This document shows positions 19,625 to 27,805 of a stretch of DNA of 64,000 bases, in pieces (position 1 is the stretch's first letter; each line of letters starts with the position of its first letter). Both the position numbers and the translations under genes were made by a program. Source of the stretch: Deltaproteobacteria bacterium (GTDB lineage Bacteria > Myxococcota_A > UBA9042 > PHBI01 > JACKFB01); NCBI GenBank assembly GCA_020632695.1, contig JACKFB010000021.1, positions 4,240-68,239 on the forward strand, given 5' to 3'. The notes under the pieces are model-generated. The model did not search any database. It was given only the letters and a program-made list of their open reading frames with translations, and had not been told where the DNA came from.

Positions 19625-20751
19625 TGGCCGAGCCCGCGGACGGCTGGACCCTCGAGGAGGTCCTGGGCGTGATGGACGCCGAGCACCGTACCGGCGTGCT
19701 CGAGGCGGTGGGCAAGGATCTGGCGGCGCGCGTCCACCTCCGCAACGGCTACGTCGTGGGCATCGTCCGCGCCGACTCGGGCTCGCGCTGGCGCCTGGGC
19801 GACTACCTGACCGAGAGCGGGGCCGTCACCGTCGATCAGATCGTGGCGGCCCGCCGCGAGGCCACCAAGAAGGGCATGGACATCGAGGAAGCGCTGGTCA
19901 AGCAGGGGCGCATCTCCGAGGACGGGCTGCGGCGCTTCGCCGACACCTACGTGCTCGACGAGCTGATGCCGCTGTTCCGCGTCGAGGAGCTCGACTTCAA
20001 GTTCCTGGAGGAGCGCCCCATCCCGGCTCGCTTCGCCACGCCCTTGCCGGTCTCCTTCGTGCTCCGCGAGGCCGAACGCCAGCGGGGGCATTTCGACGCC
20101 TTGCGGCAGCGGGTCGGCCACCCGGCCGCCATCTACAAGCGGGACAGCAGCGTGATGGGTGAGGTGCTCGGCTACGAGGAGCCCGAGCGCGGCGACACCA
20201 CCCTGGAGCTGTCGGCCAACGCCCGCGCCGTCTACTTCTTCATCAACGGCGAGCGCAGCGTCCAGGCGGTCTCCCACGCCGCGGCGCTCACCCTCTTCGA
20301 CACCTACGCTGCCATGAACGAGCTGCTCGAGGCCTGGCTCATCACCGTGATCGCGCCGCTGGGCGACACCGGCGGCCAGAGCGCCGCGGTCTCGTACCTG
20401 CCGCGCGTGGTGACCGTGCTGACCTGGGGCATCGTGGCCGCGGTGCTCGCGCTGGGCGCCGACTTCGCCTGGCGCCACATCGGGACGATCCACGCCTCGG
20501 CCACCACGGCCATCCCGGCTGCCGGCAACCGGGTCCGCGATGCCCGGATGCAGCTCACCCACGACGCGCTCCAGCTCTATCGCTTGCATCATGGCGCCTT
20601 CCCGCAGAGGCTCCCCGATCTCGTCGCGGCCGGGTATCTCCCGCCCCGACGCCGCGCGCTGCTCTCCGACCTGCGGTACGCCCCGGTCGAGGACGGCTAC
20701 ACCCTCGAACCCGCACGCCCACCCCGCGCCCCGAGCCCGAACGAGCCTTGA
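19624..20751 (+). CDS. DUF4388 (PATAN)-type protein with membrane anchor and pseudopilin-like tail
   Basis: Residues 1-40 carry the DUF4388 pattern (VMDAEHRTGVLEAVGKDLAA then LRNGYVVGIV). Residues 55-110 resemble the GspE-type N-terminal fold (LGDYLTESGAVTVDQI then LVKQGRISEDGL). One membrane span lies near 265-285. The C-terminal 70 residues (LQLYRLHHGAFPQRLPDL then AAGYLPP) look like the globular part of a type II secretion pseudopilin. DUF4388 proteins are common in Myxococcota signalling and gliding regions, but the role here is unknown. It overlaps the genes on both sides by one to four bases. Confidence 0.6.
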   Translation: MAEPADGWTLEEVLGVMDAEHRTGVLEAVGKDLAARVHLRNGYVVGIVRADSGSRWRLGDYLTESGAVTVDQIVAARREATKKGMDIEEALVKQGRISEDGLRRFADTYVLDELMPLFRVEELDFKFLEERPIPARFATPLPVSFVLREAERQRGHFDALRQRVGHPAAIYKRDSSVMGEVLGYEEPERGDTTLELSANARAVYFFINGERSVQAVSHAAALTLFDTYAAMNELLEAWLITVIAPLGDTGGQSAAVSYLPRVVTVLTWGIVAAVLALGADFAWRHIGTIHASATTAIPAAGNRVRDARMQLTHDALQLYRLHHGAFPQRLPDLVAAGYLPPRRRALLSDLRYAPVEDGYTLEPARPPRAPSPNEP

Positions 20752-21776
20752 GCGAGTCGACCCAGCCCATCCAGCTCACCTTCGATGACCCCGACGCGTT
20801 CCAGCGCCTGTGCGGCGCCAACGACGAGCACCTGCGCATCGCCGGCCGGCGCGCCCGGGTCGAGGTGCAGGCCCGCGGCAACACCCTGACGCTGCGCGGC
20901 GAGCCCCACGACGCCGAGCTGGTCGCCGACACCCTCACCCAGCTCTACGAGCTGGTCCGCGACGGCCACCCGGTCTACCCGCCCGACATCCGGCGCAGCG
21001 TCGACATCGTGGCGGGCGGCGGCCGGCTGGCCGAGGTCTTCCTCGACACGGTGCTGGTCGCCTCGGGCAAGCGCCGCATCGCCCCCAAGAACCTCGCGCA
21101 GAAGCACTACATCGACGCCATCCGCCGCCACGACCTGAGCTTCGGCATCGGACCGGCCGGGACGGGGAAGACCTATTTGGCGATGGCCCTCGCCGTCTCG
21201 GGGCTGGTGGCCGGCGACGTCAAGCGCATCGTGCTGACCCGCCCGGCGGTCGAGGCCGGCGAGCGGCTGGGGTTCCTGCCCGGCGACATGGCCGAGAAGG
21301 TGAACCCGTACCTGCGGCCGCTCTACGACGCGCTCTACGACATGCTGGACCTGCGCCGCGTCCAGGATCTGATGACCGACGGTGTCATCGAGGTGGCGCC
21401 GCTGGCCTTCATGCGCGGCCGCACGCTGAACGACTGCTTCGTCATCCTGGACGAGGCCCAGAACGCCACCCGCGAGCAGATGCGCATGTTCCTGACGCGC
21501 CTCGGCTTCGGCGCGCGGGCGGTGGTGACCGGCGACGTGACCCAGACCGATCTGCCCGACCGCGAGCGCAGCGGGCTGGAGCACGCGCGGCGCATCCTCG
21601 ACGGCGTCGAGGGCATCGCGATGTGCGAGTTCACCGCCGAGGACGTGGTGCGACACCCGCTGGTGGCGCGCATCATCCGCGCCTACGAGCAGGACGACGC
21701 GCGCGCGCCCCGACCCATCCCGCTGCGGGTGGGCGGCGAGCTTGTCCCCGAGGGAGGCGTGGATGGCGGAGCCTGA
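20748..21776 (+). CDS. PhoH-family ATPase
   Basis: This 342-residue cytoplasmic P-loop NTPase of the PhoH/PhoL type has Walker A GPAGTGKT, Walker B VILDEAQN, and the conserved ELSFGIGP-like and LTRPAVEAGE-LGFLPGD segments. A KH-like N-terminal part spans 1-110. PhoH proteins are linked to RNA metabolism and stand next to ybeY in many bacteria, as here. TTG at 20748 overlaps the preceding TGA (TTGA) and is the only start near the beginning of the conserved region. The gene overlaps ybeY by 14 bases. Confidence 0.92.
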   Translation: MSESTQPIQLTFDDPDAFQRLCGANDEHLRIAGRRARVEVQARGNTLTLRGEPHDAELVADTLTQLYELVRDGHPVYPPDIRRSVDIVAGGGRLAEVFLDTVLVASGKRRIAPKNLAQKHYIDAIRRHDLSFGIGPAGTGKTYLAMALAVSGLVAGDVKRIVLTRPAVEAGERLGFLPGDMAEKVNPYLRPLYDALYDMLDLRRVQDLMTDGVIEVAPLAFMRGRTLNDCFVILDEAQNATREQMRMFLTRLGFGARAVVTGDVTQTDLPDRERSGLEHARRILDGVEGIAMCEFTAEDVVRHPLVARIIRAYEQDDARAPRPIPLRVGGELVPEGGVDGGA

Positions 21777-22254
21777 GATGGAGGGCGGCGTGGACGTGCT
21801 CTGGGAGCACCGCGGCGCCGAGGACGACGCGCTGGTGGCGCTGATGGAGGCGCGCGGCGCGGCGCTGCTGGACGCGGCGGCGGTGCGCGAGCGGGAGCTG
21901 TCGATCGTGCTCACCGACGACGCGACGATCCGCCGCTACAACGCGACCTGGCGCGGCGAGGACAAGGCCACGGACGTCCTGAGCTTCCCCATGGACGAGG
22001 GCGAGGGGGCGCCGCCGGGCGGAGGCGGGCCCCTGGGTGACGTGGTGCTCAGCCTGGACACGGCGGCGGCGCAGGCGACCGAGCACGGCCAGAGCCTGGA
22101 GGACGAGCTCACCTTCCTGCTGGTGCACGGGTTCTGCCACCTGCTCGGCCACGACCACGCCGAGCCCGACGAGGCCGCGCAGATGCGCGCCGAGGAGGAG
22201 CGGCTGCTGGCCCGGGTCGCCCCCGGCGCCGCCCGACCGCCCACGCCCTATTAG
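21763..22254 (+). CDS. ybeY: Endoribonuclease YbeY (rRNA maturation factor)
   Basis: This 163-residue metalloprotein has the zinc motif HGFCHLLGHDH, and upstream the KATDVLSFPM strand typical of the UPF0054 family. It takes part in 16S rRNA 3' end maturation and ribosome quality control. ATG 21763 is chosen because GGAGG at 21753-21757 lies five bases upstream; ATG 21778 is an alternative. It is co-translated with phoH. Little space separates it from the following gene, but a hairpin and a repeat relic lie between. Confidence 0.94.
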   Translation: MAEPEMEGGVDVLWEHRGAEDDALVALMEARGAALLDAAAVRERELSIVLTDDATIRRYNATWRGEDKATDVLSFPMDEGEGAPPGGGGPLGDVVLSLDTAAAQATEHGQSLEDELTFLLVHGFCHLLGHDHAEPDEAAQMRAEEERLLARVAPGAARPPTPY

Positions 22255-22328
22255 AAAGCTATCAGGAAGCTTCACCCCGCATGCTTGATCTCCACCGCCC
22301 GTCCCCGCCCGGCGCGAACGAGGAAGAG

Positions 22329-22375
22329 CTTCATCCACCAGGGTCGGTCGTCGCGACCGATGGGCAACTACTGAG
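22329..22375 (+). repeat. Solo relic of the 16219 array with its own hairpin
   Basis: ATGGGCAACTACTGAG at 22360-22375 is identical to 16367-16382 in the tandem array, and CTTCAT precedes it by about the same distance in both (22329 and 16338). Between them lies TCGGTCG-TCG-CGACCGA (22344-22360), a perfect 7-bp hairpin. It sits in the 143-bp gap before the aldolase-like gene. Confidence 0.6.
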
Positions 22376-22397
22376 GGCCGAGCACCGAGAGGAGCGC

Positions 22398-23057
22398 ATG
22401 CGCGGAACAGCACGGGACTTCGAGCACGCCCTCGACGCGGCGCCGGCCATCGCCCTGGTGGAGGCCGAGCGCATCGATCTGGCGATGCACGCCGCCAGCG
22501 CCTGCATCGCCGGCGGTCACCGCCTGCTGGCCGTGTCGGCGCGGGTGCCGGACCACCTCGAGCTGGTGCGCGCGCTGGTGCCGCGGCACGATCTGCTGGT
22601 GGGCGTGTGCATGCCCGCGAGTGCCGCGGACGCGGACGCGGCGATGGCCGACGGGGCCTGCTTCGTGCTGGGGGCCGACGTGGACGCTGAGATGGCCGCC
22701 GCCGCCAGCGCACGGGGCGCCGTCTGGCTGCCCGGCGTGGTCACACCGGGCGAGCTGCGCGCGGCCCAGGCGGCCGGCGCGACGCACGTGCATCTCTACC
22801 CCGCCCTGGCCGGCCCCCAGATGCTGCCACTCTTGCGTCGCGCGGCGCCGGGCCTGGCCTGGGTGATCGGCGGGACCGCGCCGGCCGACACGATGGAGGC
22901 CTGGATGAACGCAGGCGCCCGCGCCGTGGTGCTCGACGAGGCCATCGCCTCGGCGGAGCTCCTCGCCGCTGGCGACATGATGGCCGTGCGGGCCCGGGCC
23001 GCGGCCACCCACCGCGAGGCCAGCCGGCTCTCGCTCAAGGCGCGAGGTGCCTCGTGA
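22398..23057 (+). CDS. KDPG/KHG-aldolase-like protein lacking catalytic residues
   Basis: This 219-residue protein follows the Eda TIM-barrel: CIAGGHRLLAVSARV, then WLPGVVTPGEL, then HVHLYPA, then WVIGGTAP. In E. coli Eda the Schiff-base lysine lies in FKFFPA; here the position is H132 (VHLYPA). The catalytic Glu of EVTLRT is A45, and the GAGT and phosphate-site residues are also changed. An aldolase reaction is therefore unlikely; a binding or regulatory role is inferred. ATG 22398 is preceded by AGAGGAG. The stop overlaps the GTG of the kinase-like gene. Confidence 0.7.
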   Translation: MRGTARDFEHALDAAPAIALVEAERIDLAMHAASACIAGGHRLLAVSARVPDHLELVRALVPRHDLLVGVCMPASAADADAAMADGACFVLGADVDAEMAAAASARGAVWLPGVVTPGELRAAQAAGATHVHLYPALAGPQMLPLLRRAAPGLAWVIGGTAPADTMEAWMNAGARAVVLDEAIASAELLAAGDMMAVRARAAATHREASRLSLKARGAS

Positions 23058-24022
23058 GCGACGAGCGCGGCCTGGGCCTGGTCGTGGTCGGCGACGCCCA
23101 CCTCACCCTCGGCGCCACCGGGCCGCTCGAGGAGGCCACGAGCTTTCGGCGCACCCTCGGCGGCGACGCGGTGCTCACTGCGATCGTCGCGGCCCGCGCC
23201 GGGGTCGAGGTGGCGCTGGTCACCCGGGTCGGCGAGGACCCCTTCTCGGACTGGATGCTCCAGAGCTTCGAGGCCGAGGGGCTGCACCTGGACTACACCC
23301 GGCAGGTGGCCGGACCCAGCCCGCTATTGCTGGTCGGTGCCGGTCACGAGGGCCGCCAGAGCGCGCGCTACGTCGGCGGGGCGGCCGCCGCCACGATGGA
23401 GCCGGCCGACCTGGCCGACATCCCCTGGGATCTCGTGCGCCTGCTCTTCGTCGCGGGCAGCTTCCAGTCCCTGGGCCCCGAGCAGCGCAGGACCGCGGTG
23501 GCCGCCTTCGAGACCGCGCGCGGGGCGGGTGTGCGCACGGTGCACGACCCCACGCTGGTGCCGGGGCTGTGGTCGCGGGACGACCAGGCCCAGGCTCGCG
23601 CCGCCTTCGAGTCGCTGCTGCCCCACACCGACCTGCTGATCCTGACGGCGCCCTACGCGTCCGGCCGGCTGCTGGGGCGCCCGCTGGCCGCCGAGGCCGC
23701 CGAGGAGGCCCGCCTCCGAGGGGTGGCCGCGGTCGTGGTGCGTCACGCCGACGGTAGCGCGGTGGTCGCTGAGCAGCGGGAGCTGCACCGCCTCGAGGCG
23801 CCCGCCGACCGGGCCGGCCTGGGCGATCCGTCGCGACCCGCGATCTTCGACGGGGTGCTCCTGGCCGCGCTGGGGTCGGGCCTCCCGCTGCTGGCCGCGA
23901 CCGAGCTGGCGCTGGCCGCCGATCGGGCGACGCCACCCGGGCCGCGCGAGCTGGGCTCCCTGCCCGACGCCGCCCGCCTGGCGGGGAACCTGGGCATCGC
24001 CAGCACGCCCTCGCGCCGCTGA
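23054..24022 (+). CDS. PfkB/ribokinase-like protein with degenerate GAGD motif
   Basis: This 322-residue protein keeps the ribokinase fold signatures: the N-terminal GGDAVLTAIVAARAG region and TRVGEDPFSDWML match PfkB signature 1. The second signature, normally DTTGAGDAFxxG, reads AGLGDPSRPAIFDGVLLAAL. By alignment the catalytic Asp is replaced by A263, and the anion-hole glycines are lost. It probably binds a sugar or nucleotide without phosphorylating it. In an ordinary Entner-Doudoroff pair these neighbours would be KDG kinase and KDPG aldolase. GTG 23054 overlaps the previous stop. Confidence 0.7.
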   Translation: MSDERGLGLVVVGDAHLTLGATGPLEEATSFRRTLGGDAVLTAIVAARAGVEVALVTRVGEDPFSDWMLQSFEAEGLHLDYTRQVAGPSPLLLVGAGHEGRQSARYVGGAAAATMEPADLADIPWDLVRLLFVAGSFQSLGPEQRRTAVAAFETARGAGVRTVHDPTLVPGLWSRDDQAQARAAFESLLPHTDLLILTAPYASGRLLGRPLAAEAAEEARLRGVAAVVVRHADGSAVVAEQRELHRLEAPADRAGLGDPSRPAIFDGVLLAALGSGLPLLAATELALAADRATPPGPRELGSLPDAARLAGNLGIASTPSRR

Positions 24023-24349
24023 GCGCCGCCGCGCAGCGCAGTTTCCCGCAAGACTTCAGCGGGTTACATCGCATGGACCCCTAAGGGGTTCCACGCTTGG
24101 CATCCGCGCGCGTATCGCGTAATTTTGCGTTGGTTCAGGTGACGGCGTGTCCGTTCCCTCTCAGGCCTGGGCAGGTGATCATCCGAACCGCGCACGGCAC
24201 TCCCCTTGGCCTGTCTGGGGATGGCTGTGATCGCACTGGCCGATGGTGACCAGCCCCCGGGTACCATCGGCCATACTTTTCATGGCCGACCGACTCCCCC
24301 CGCTGGGGTCGGTCGCGCCGATGAAGTGCCCGACCGTGTCGAGGAGCTG
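24023..24349 (+). other. Intergenic region, relatively AT-rich, with several dyads
   Basis: This 327-bp gap separates the kinase-like gene and the ferredoxin gene. It includes an imperfect palindrome around CCCCTAAGGGG (24074-24093), an AT-rich patch (GTAATTTTGCGTTGG near 24118) that could hold a promoter, the terminator-like hairpin at 24238-24280, and a bulged hairpin at 24288-24314 (GACCGACTCCC pairing with GGGGTCGGTC). No gene was recognised. Confidence 0.5.
24238..24280 (+). terminator. Rho-independent-type terminator or attenuator
   Basis: GGCCGATGGT (24238-24247) and ACCATCGGCC (24263-24272) form a perfect 10-bp stem with a 15-base loop, followed by ATACTTTT. It is the best intrinsic-terminator match in the window. 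Lying 70 bases before the ferredoxin start, it may end the upstream operon or attenuate the ferredoxin gene. Confidence 0.6.
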
Positions 24350-24679
24350 ATGCGCGCGGAATACCGGATCCTCTGGCACCTCCCCGACGGGACGACGCTG
24401 GAGTCTGACGGCTACGCGCCGCTCAACCTGCTGGCCCACGCCGAGATCCTGGGCATCCCGCTGCCCCAGGCCTGCGGCGGGCAGGCGGAGTGCGGGACCT
24501 GCCGCGTGCGGGTGCTGCGCGGCGACCTGACGCCCCCGAGCGGCGACGAGCGGGTGCTGGTCGAGGATCACCGCAAGCAGTTCGCGCCCGACGAGCGGCT
24601 GTCGTGCCGCGCCAGGCCACGGAGCGACCTGGAGCTGGTGCTGCGCAGGCGGCGGCCGCGGGACCTGCGCGAGGACTGA
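24350..24679 (+). CDS. 2Fe-2S ferredoxin
   Basis: This 109-residue plant/adrenodoxin-type ferredoxin has the cluster ligands C42-x5-C48-x2-C51 (ACGGQAECGTC) and C86 (RLSCRAR). The strand pattern LPDGTTLESDG then LLAHAEILGIPLPQ precedes the cluster. It transfers single electrons in the cytoplasm; no redox partner is adjacent. ATG 24350 follows GAGGAG at 24341-24346 with a short spacer; GTG 24326 in the same frame is an alternative start. The stop lies five bases from the convergent HAD gene's stop, within a small palindrome TGACCGGGTCA. Confidence 0.88.
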   Translation: MRAEYRILWHLPDGTTLESDGYAPLNLLAHAEILGIPLPQACGGQAECGTCRVRVLRGDLTPPSGDERVLVEDHRKQFAPDERLSCRARPRSDLELVLRRRRPRDLRED

Positions 24680-24684
24680 CCGGG

Positions 24685-25344
24685 TCAGCGGAACAGGTGC
24701 GGCCGCAGCGCGTCGAGGTGCGGGCCGCGCTCGTGGTGGTGCGAGGCGGCGATGAGCTCGGCGGGGGCGTCCCCCCAGGCGATGGACAGGCCGGCGACCT
24801 CCGCGGCGGCCACGTCGTTGGGCCCATCGCCCACGAAGGCGGTGCGCCCCGTCGCGACGCCGAAGCGGCGGGCCAGCGCGCGCAAGCCCGCGGCCTTGTG
24901 CTGGCGGTCGTAGGGGGTGGGCTCGCCGCCGCTGAGCGCGCCGGCGCCGTCGAAGTGGAGCCGGTTGATGTGGACGGCGTCGAAGTCCAGCCCGCCGAGC
25001 ACGGTGTCGAGCACCAGATCGACGCCGCCGCTCAGGATCGCCACCCGCGCGCCCCCGCGCCGGAGGTCCTCGACCAGGGCGCGGGCCCCCGGCGCGGGCT
25101 CCAGGCTGCGCGCGATGGCGACGACATCGTCGCGGCGGGCGCCGGCCGCCCGCAGCATCCGGACGTCGTGGGCGAACCAGTCGGCGTAGGCGATCGCCCC
25201 GGAGAGGCCCAGCCCGACCACCCGGGCGCGCTCCGCCGGGTCGGTCCCCAGCCGCTCGTGCAGGGTCTTCCAGATCGGCTCGTGGTGGGCGACCAGCGTC
25301 CCGTCCAGGTCGAAGGCGACCAGCTCGTAGCGCGGTTGGGGCAT
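24685..25344 (-). CDS. HAD-superfamily phosphatase, phosphoserine-phosphatase-like
   Basis: This 219-residue enzyme shows all HAD motifs: I is FDLDGTL (nucleophile Asp 12), II is ILSGG, III is the Lys in HKAAGL, and IV is GDGPNDVAAAE. A helical cap between motifs I and II fits subclass IB. The substrate is not identifiable; phosphoserine or a related phosphomonoester is a guess. The start ATG 25344 is followed directly by the hydrophobic strand YELVAFDLDG, as usual. It is divergent from the aminopeptidase gene with 86 bp between. Confidence 0.85.
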   Translation of the reverse strand: MPQPRYELVAFDLDGTLVAHHEPIWKTLHERLGTDPAERARVVGLGLSGAIAYADWFAHDVRMLRAAGARRDDVVAIARSLEPAPGARALVEDLRRGGARVAILSGGVDLVLDTVLGGLDFDAVHINRLHFDGAGALSGGEPTPYDRQHKAAGLRALARRFGVATGRTAFVGDGPNDVAAAEVAGLSIAWGDAPAELIAASHHHERGPHLDALRPHLFR

Positions 25345-25430
25345 CGGGAGGCTCGACCAGGCGGCGCGACGGTGGAGGGGTGGGCGGCGGCGATGGTACC
25401 TTGCCGCCGGTGCATCCCCAACCTCCCGCG

Positions 25431-26474
25431 ATGGACGCCGCGGTCGCCCGGCGAGCGCTGGAGGCGGCCGCTCCGGGGCCGCTGCCGGCCCAGGCGCTGC
25501 TCCGCTTCCCCCAGGCCATGGCCGCCACCGCGCGGGCGCTGAAGGGCGCGCTCGAGGCCCGGGGTGTCGAGGCCCGCCTCGAGCTGGTGGGGGCCGACCG
25601 CTACTCGGACCCGGACCTGAGGGCGGCCGCCGACGCGTGGGTGCCCGCGCCCGGCGCCGCGGTGCCGCCGCTCGTGCTGCTCGCCGGCGCGCGGCCCTGG
25701 AGCGAGCCCTTCGACGGGGACCACCGGGTGGAGATCCAGGCCATGCAGCACCGCGAGGCGCTCAGCGCCAGCGGCCGACGCCTGGTCTTCGTGGAGTGGC
25801 CCACCGGCGCGCGCCGCGACGCCGAGGTGGACCTGGACGCAGCCGCGATGGCCGCCATCTTCCAGCGCGCCGTGGGCGCCGATCTGGCGGCCATCCGCGC
25901 CTGGAACGCGCGCCTGGCCGCCGCCCTGGACGGGGCGCGGGACGTGCACCTGCGCTGCCCCGCCGGGACCTCGCTGACCCTCTCGGTAGCCGGCCGCCGC
26001 TTCATCGCCGAGGACTGCCTGCTCGGCGCGGCCGAGCCGGTGGTCTACCTCCCCGGCGGCGAGATCTACGCGCCCGCCGTGGAGAGCTCGGCGGAGGGGC
26101 AGGTGGCCTTCCGCCACTGCGGCGAGCCCCGGGTGGCGCACTTCGCGGCCGGCGCGCTCACCGCGGTGACCGACGCCTCGGGCCGCGCCGACGCGGACCT
26201 GGCCTCGGAGCTGGGGCTGGGCGCCGAGCCGCTGTGCGAGCTGGGGTTCGGGACCAACCCCTGGGCCCCCCCCTGGCAGATCGGTACCCTCTACGAGAAG
26301 TCGGCCGGCACCGCGCACGTGGCGGTCGGCGGCAACGCCCACTTCGGCGGCCAGCGCCACAGCCCGCGCCACGCCGACCTCATCATCCGCGAGCCCACCG
26401 TCACCGTCGACGGCGTGCCGCTCGAGCTTCCGCCCCCGCTCTGGAGAGAGCCCCCCGAGGAGTCCCTGACGTGA
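25431..26474 (+). CDS. M29-family (AmpS-like) aminopeptidase
   Basis: This 347-residue protein resembles thermophilic aminopeptidases of family M29. The C-terminal half has LPGGEIYAPAVESSAEG with the metal-binding Glu, then ELGFGTNPWA, then YEKSAGTAHVAVG and GNAHFGG then HADLII with His and Asp ligands. The N-terminal half is the family's Rossmann-like lid. It would remove N-terminal residues from peptides in the cytoplasm. The start is uncertain: ATG 25431 or GTG 25410, neither with a good ribosome-binding site. The stop overlaps the HIT gene's GTG (GTGA). Confidence 0.8.
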   Translation: MDAAVARRALEAAAPGPLPAQALLRFPQAMAATARALKGALEARGVEARLELVGADRYSDPDLRAAADAWVPAPGAAVPPLVLLAGARPWSEPFDGDHRVEIQAMQHREALSASGRRLVFVEWPTGARRDAEVDLDAAAMAAIFQRAVGADLAAIRAWNARLAAALDGARDVHLRCPAGTSLTLSVAGRRFIAEDCLLGAAEPVVYLPGGEIYAPAVESSAEGQVAFRHCGEPRVAHFAAGALTAVTDASGRADADLASELGLGAEPLCELGFGTNPWAPPWQIGTLYEKSAGTAHVAVGGNAHFGGQRHSPRHADLIIREPTVTVDGVPLELPPPLWREPPEESLT

Positions 26475-26806
26475 GCACCATCTTCGGCAAGATCATCCGG
26501 CGCGAGCTGCCGGCCGACATCGTCTACGAGGACGACCGCGCCCTCGCCTTCCGCGACATCAACCCCGCCGCGCCGACCCACGTCCTGGTCATCCCGAAGC
26601 GGGAGATCACCAACGTGGGCAGCCTCGACCCCGAGGACGCGGCGCTGGCCGGCCACCTGCTCTGGGTGTGCCAGCAGGTCGCCGCCCAGGAGGGGCTCGA
26701 GGACTTCCGGGTGGTCACCAACAGCGGGGCGGGCGCCGGCCAGTCGGTGTTCCACCTGCACTTCCACGTGCTGGGCGGCCGCCGCCTGGCCTGGCCTCCT
26801 GGCTGA
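26471..26806 (+). CDS. HIT-family nucleotide hydrolase/transferase (HinT-like)
   Basis: This 111-residue protein covers one HIT domain. FGKIIRRELPADIVYEDD and AFRDINPAAPTHVLVIPK match the N-terminal strands, and the triad HLHFHVLGG is complete. HinT-like enzymes hydrolyse adenosine phosphoramidates and aminoacyl-AMP. GTG 26471 overlaps the aminopeptidase stop, so both are made from one mRNA. The C-terminus WPPG lacks the usual final aromatic residue but the length is normal. Confidence 0.93.
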   Translation: MSTIFGKIIRRELPADIVYEDDRALAFRDINPAAPTHVLVIPKREITNVGSLDPEDAALAGHLLWVCQQVAAQEGLEDFRVVTNSGAGAGQSVFHLHFHVLGGRRLAWPPG

Positions 26807-26857
26807 GCCCGGCCCAGGGCGCTTGCGAGCCGCGGCGAAGGGGACCACGATAGGGTC

Positions 26858-27781
26858 ATGAAGCACCTCACCCCCGGCGTGCAGCACGTCCTGCTCGCGA
26901 CTGACTTCACCGAGCCCGCCGGGCGCGCCTTCGACGCGGCGGTTCGGGCCGCCAGGCTCTACGGCGCGCGCCTGTCGATCCTCCACGCCAACGAGGAGGA
27001 GGCCTTCTTCGCCAACCACGGCTCGCGCGACGTCTCGCACTTCCTCGAGCACATCGCCAACAAGCGCATCGAGCTGCTGGCGGACCTGGAGGCGAACGCC
27101 CGCGCGCTGGGCATCGACGCGACCGCGGTCACGCGCCAGGGCCAGGCCAGCGAGGCGATCATCGCGTACGCCGACGAGGTCGACGCCGGCCTCATCGTGC
27201 TGGGCGCCGTCGGCGCGCGCGGGGTGCGCCGCCTGCTGACCGGATCGACCGCCAAGCAGGTCACGCGCCGCGCCCACCGCCCGGTGCTGATCGTCCCGTC
27301 ACAGGCGGTGGTGCGACCCGCGGCGGAGGGCGGCTCCTACGAGCGCCTGCTCTACCCGACCGATCTCAGCGCCGCCAGCCACGATGGACTGCGCGTCGCC
27401 GCCGATCTGGTGCAGCGCAGCGACGCGACCTTGACGCTGCTGCACGTCCTGAAGCTGCCGACCTTCATCCCCAGCCTGCCCGGTGAGCCACCGATCGCGC
27501 TGCCGGGGGGCACGGTCGAGGGGCTGGAGGCCAAGTTCCGCGGCGAGCTGGACGAGGTGGCCCGGCAGCTCCCGGAGGCCCAGGTGTCCAAGCTGGTCGA
27601 GGTCCACGGCGACCCCGCCGAGGGCATCGCCGAGGTCGCGGGGCGCGAGCAGATCGACCTGATCGTCATCCCGCGCCACAGCCACCGCTCGGTGGCCGGC
27701 TACTTCTTCGGGCGCACCGCCGAGAACCTCTCGCGCATCGCCCCCTGCCCCGTGCTGGCCTTCTCGCCCAACGAGGGCTGA
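26858..27781 (+). CDS. Tandem UspA-domain universal stress protein
   Basis: These 307 residues form two Usp domains. Domain 1 (about 8-148) begins HVLLATDFTEPA and has the ATP-binding motif G-x2-G-x9-G-S exactly (GAVGARGVRRLLTGST). Domain 2 (about 160-305) begins RLLYPTDLSAAS but its loop reads PRHSHRSVAGYFFGRTAEN, losing the glycine pattern, so only the first domain is likely to bind ATP. It is cytoplasmic and probably stress-induced. It converges with the glycosyltransferase fusion gene, with 24 bases between stops. Confidence 0.92.
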   Translation: MKHLTPGVQHVLLATDFTEPAGRAFDAAVRAARLYGARLSILHANEEEAFFANHGSRDVSHFLEHIANKRIELLADLEANARALGIDATAVTRQGQASEAIIAYADEVDAGLIVLGAVGARGVRRLLTGSTAKQVTRRAHRPVLIVPSQAVVRPAAEGGSYERLLYPTDLSAASHDGLRVAADLVQRSDATLTLLHVLKLPTFIPSLPGEPPIALPGGTVEGLEAKFRGELDEVARQLPEAQVSKLVEVHGDPAEGIAEVAGREQIDLIVIPRHSHRSVAGYFFGRTAENLSRIAPCPVLAFSPNEG

Positions 27782-27805
27782 CCCCCGGGAGCGGCAAGCC
27801 GGCGC

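Noticed and set aside
22281..22397. N-terminal extension of the aldolase-like protein from ATG 22281
   Set aside because: The extension crosses a hairpin and a repeat relic and has no family similarity; AGAGGAG places the start at 22398.
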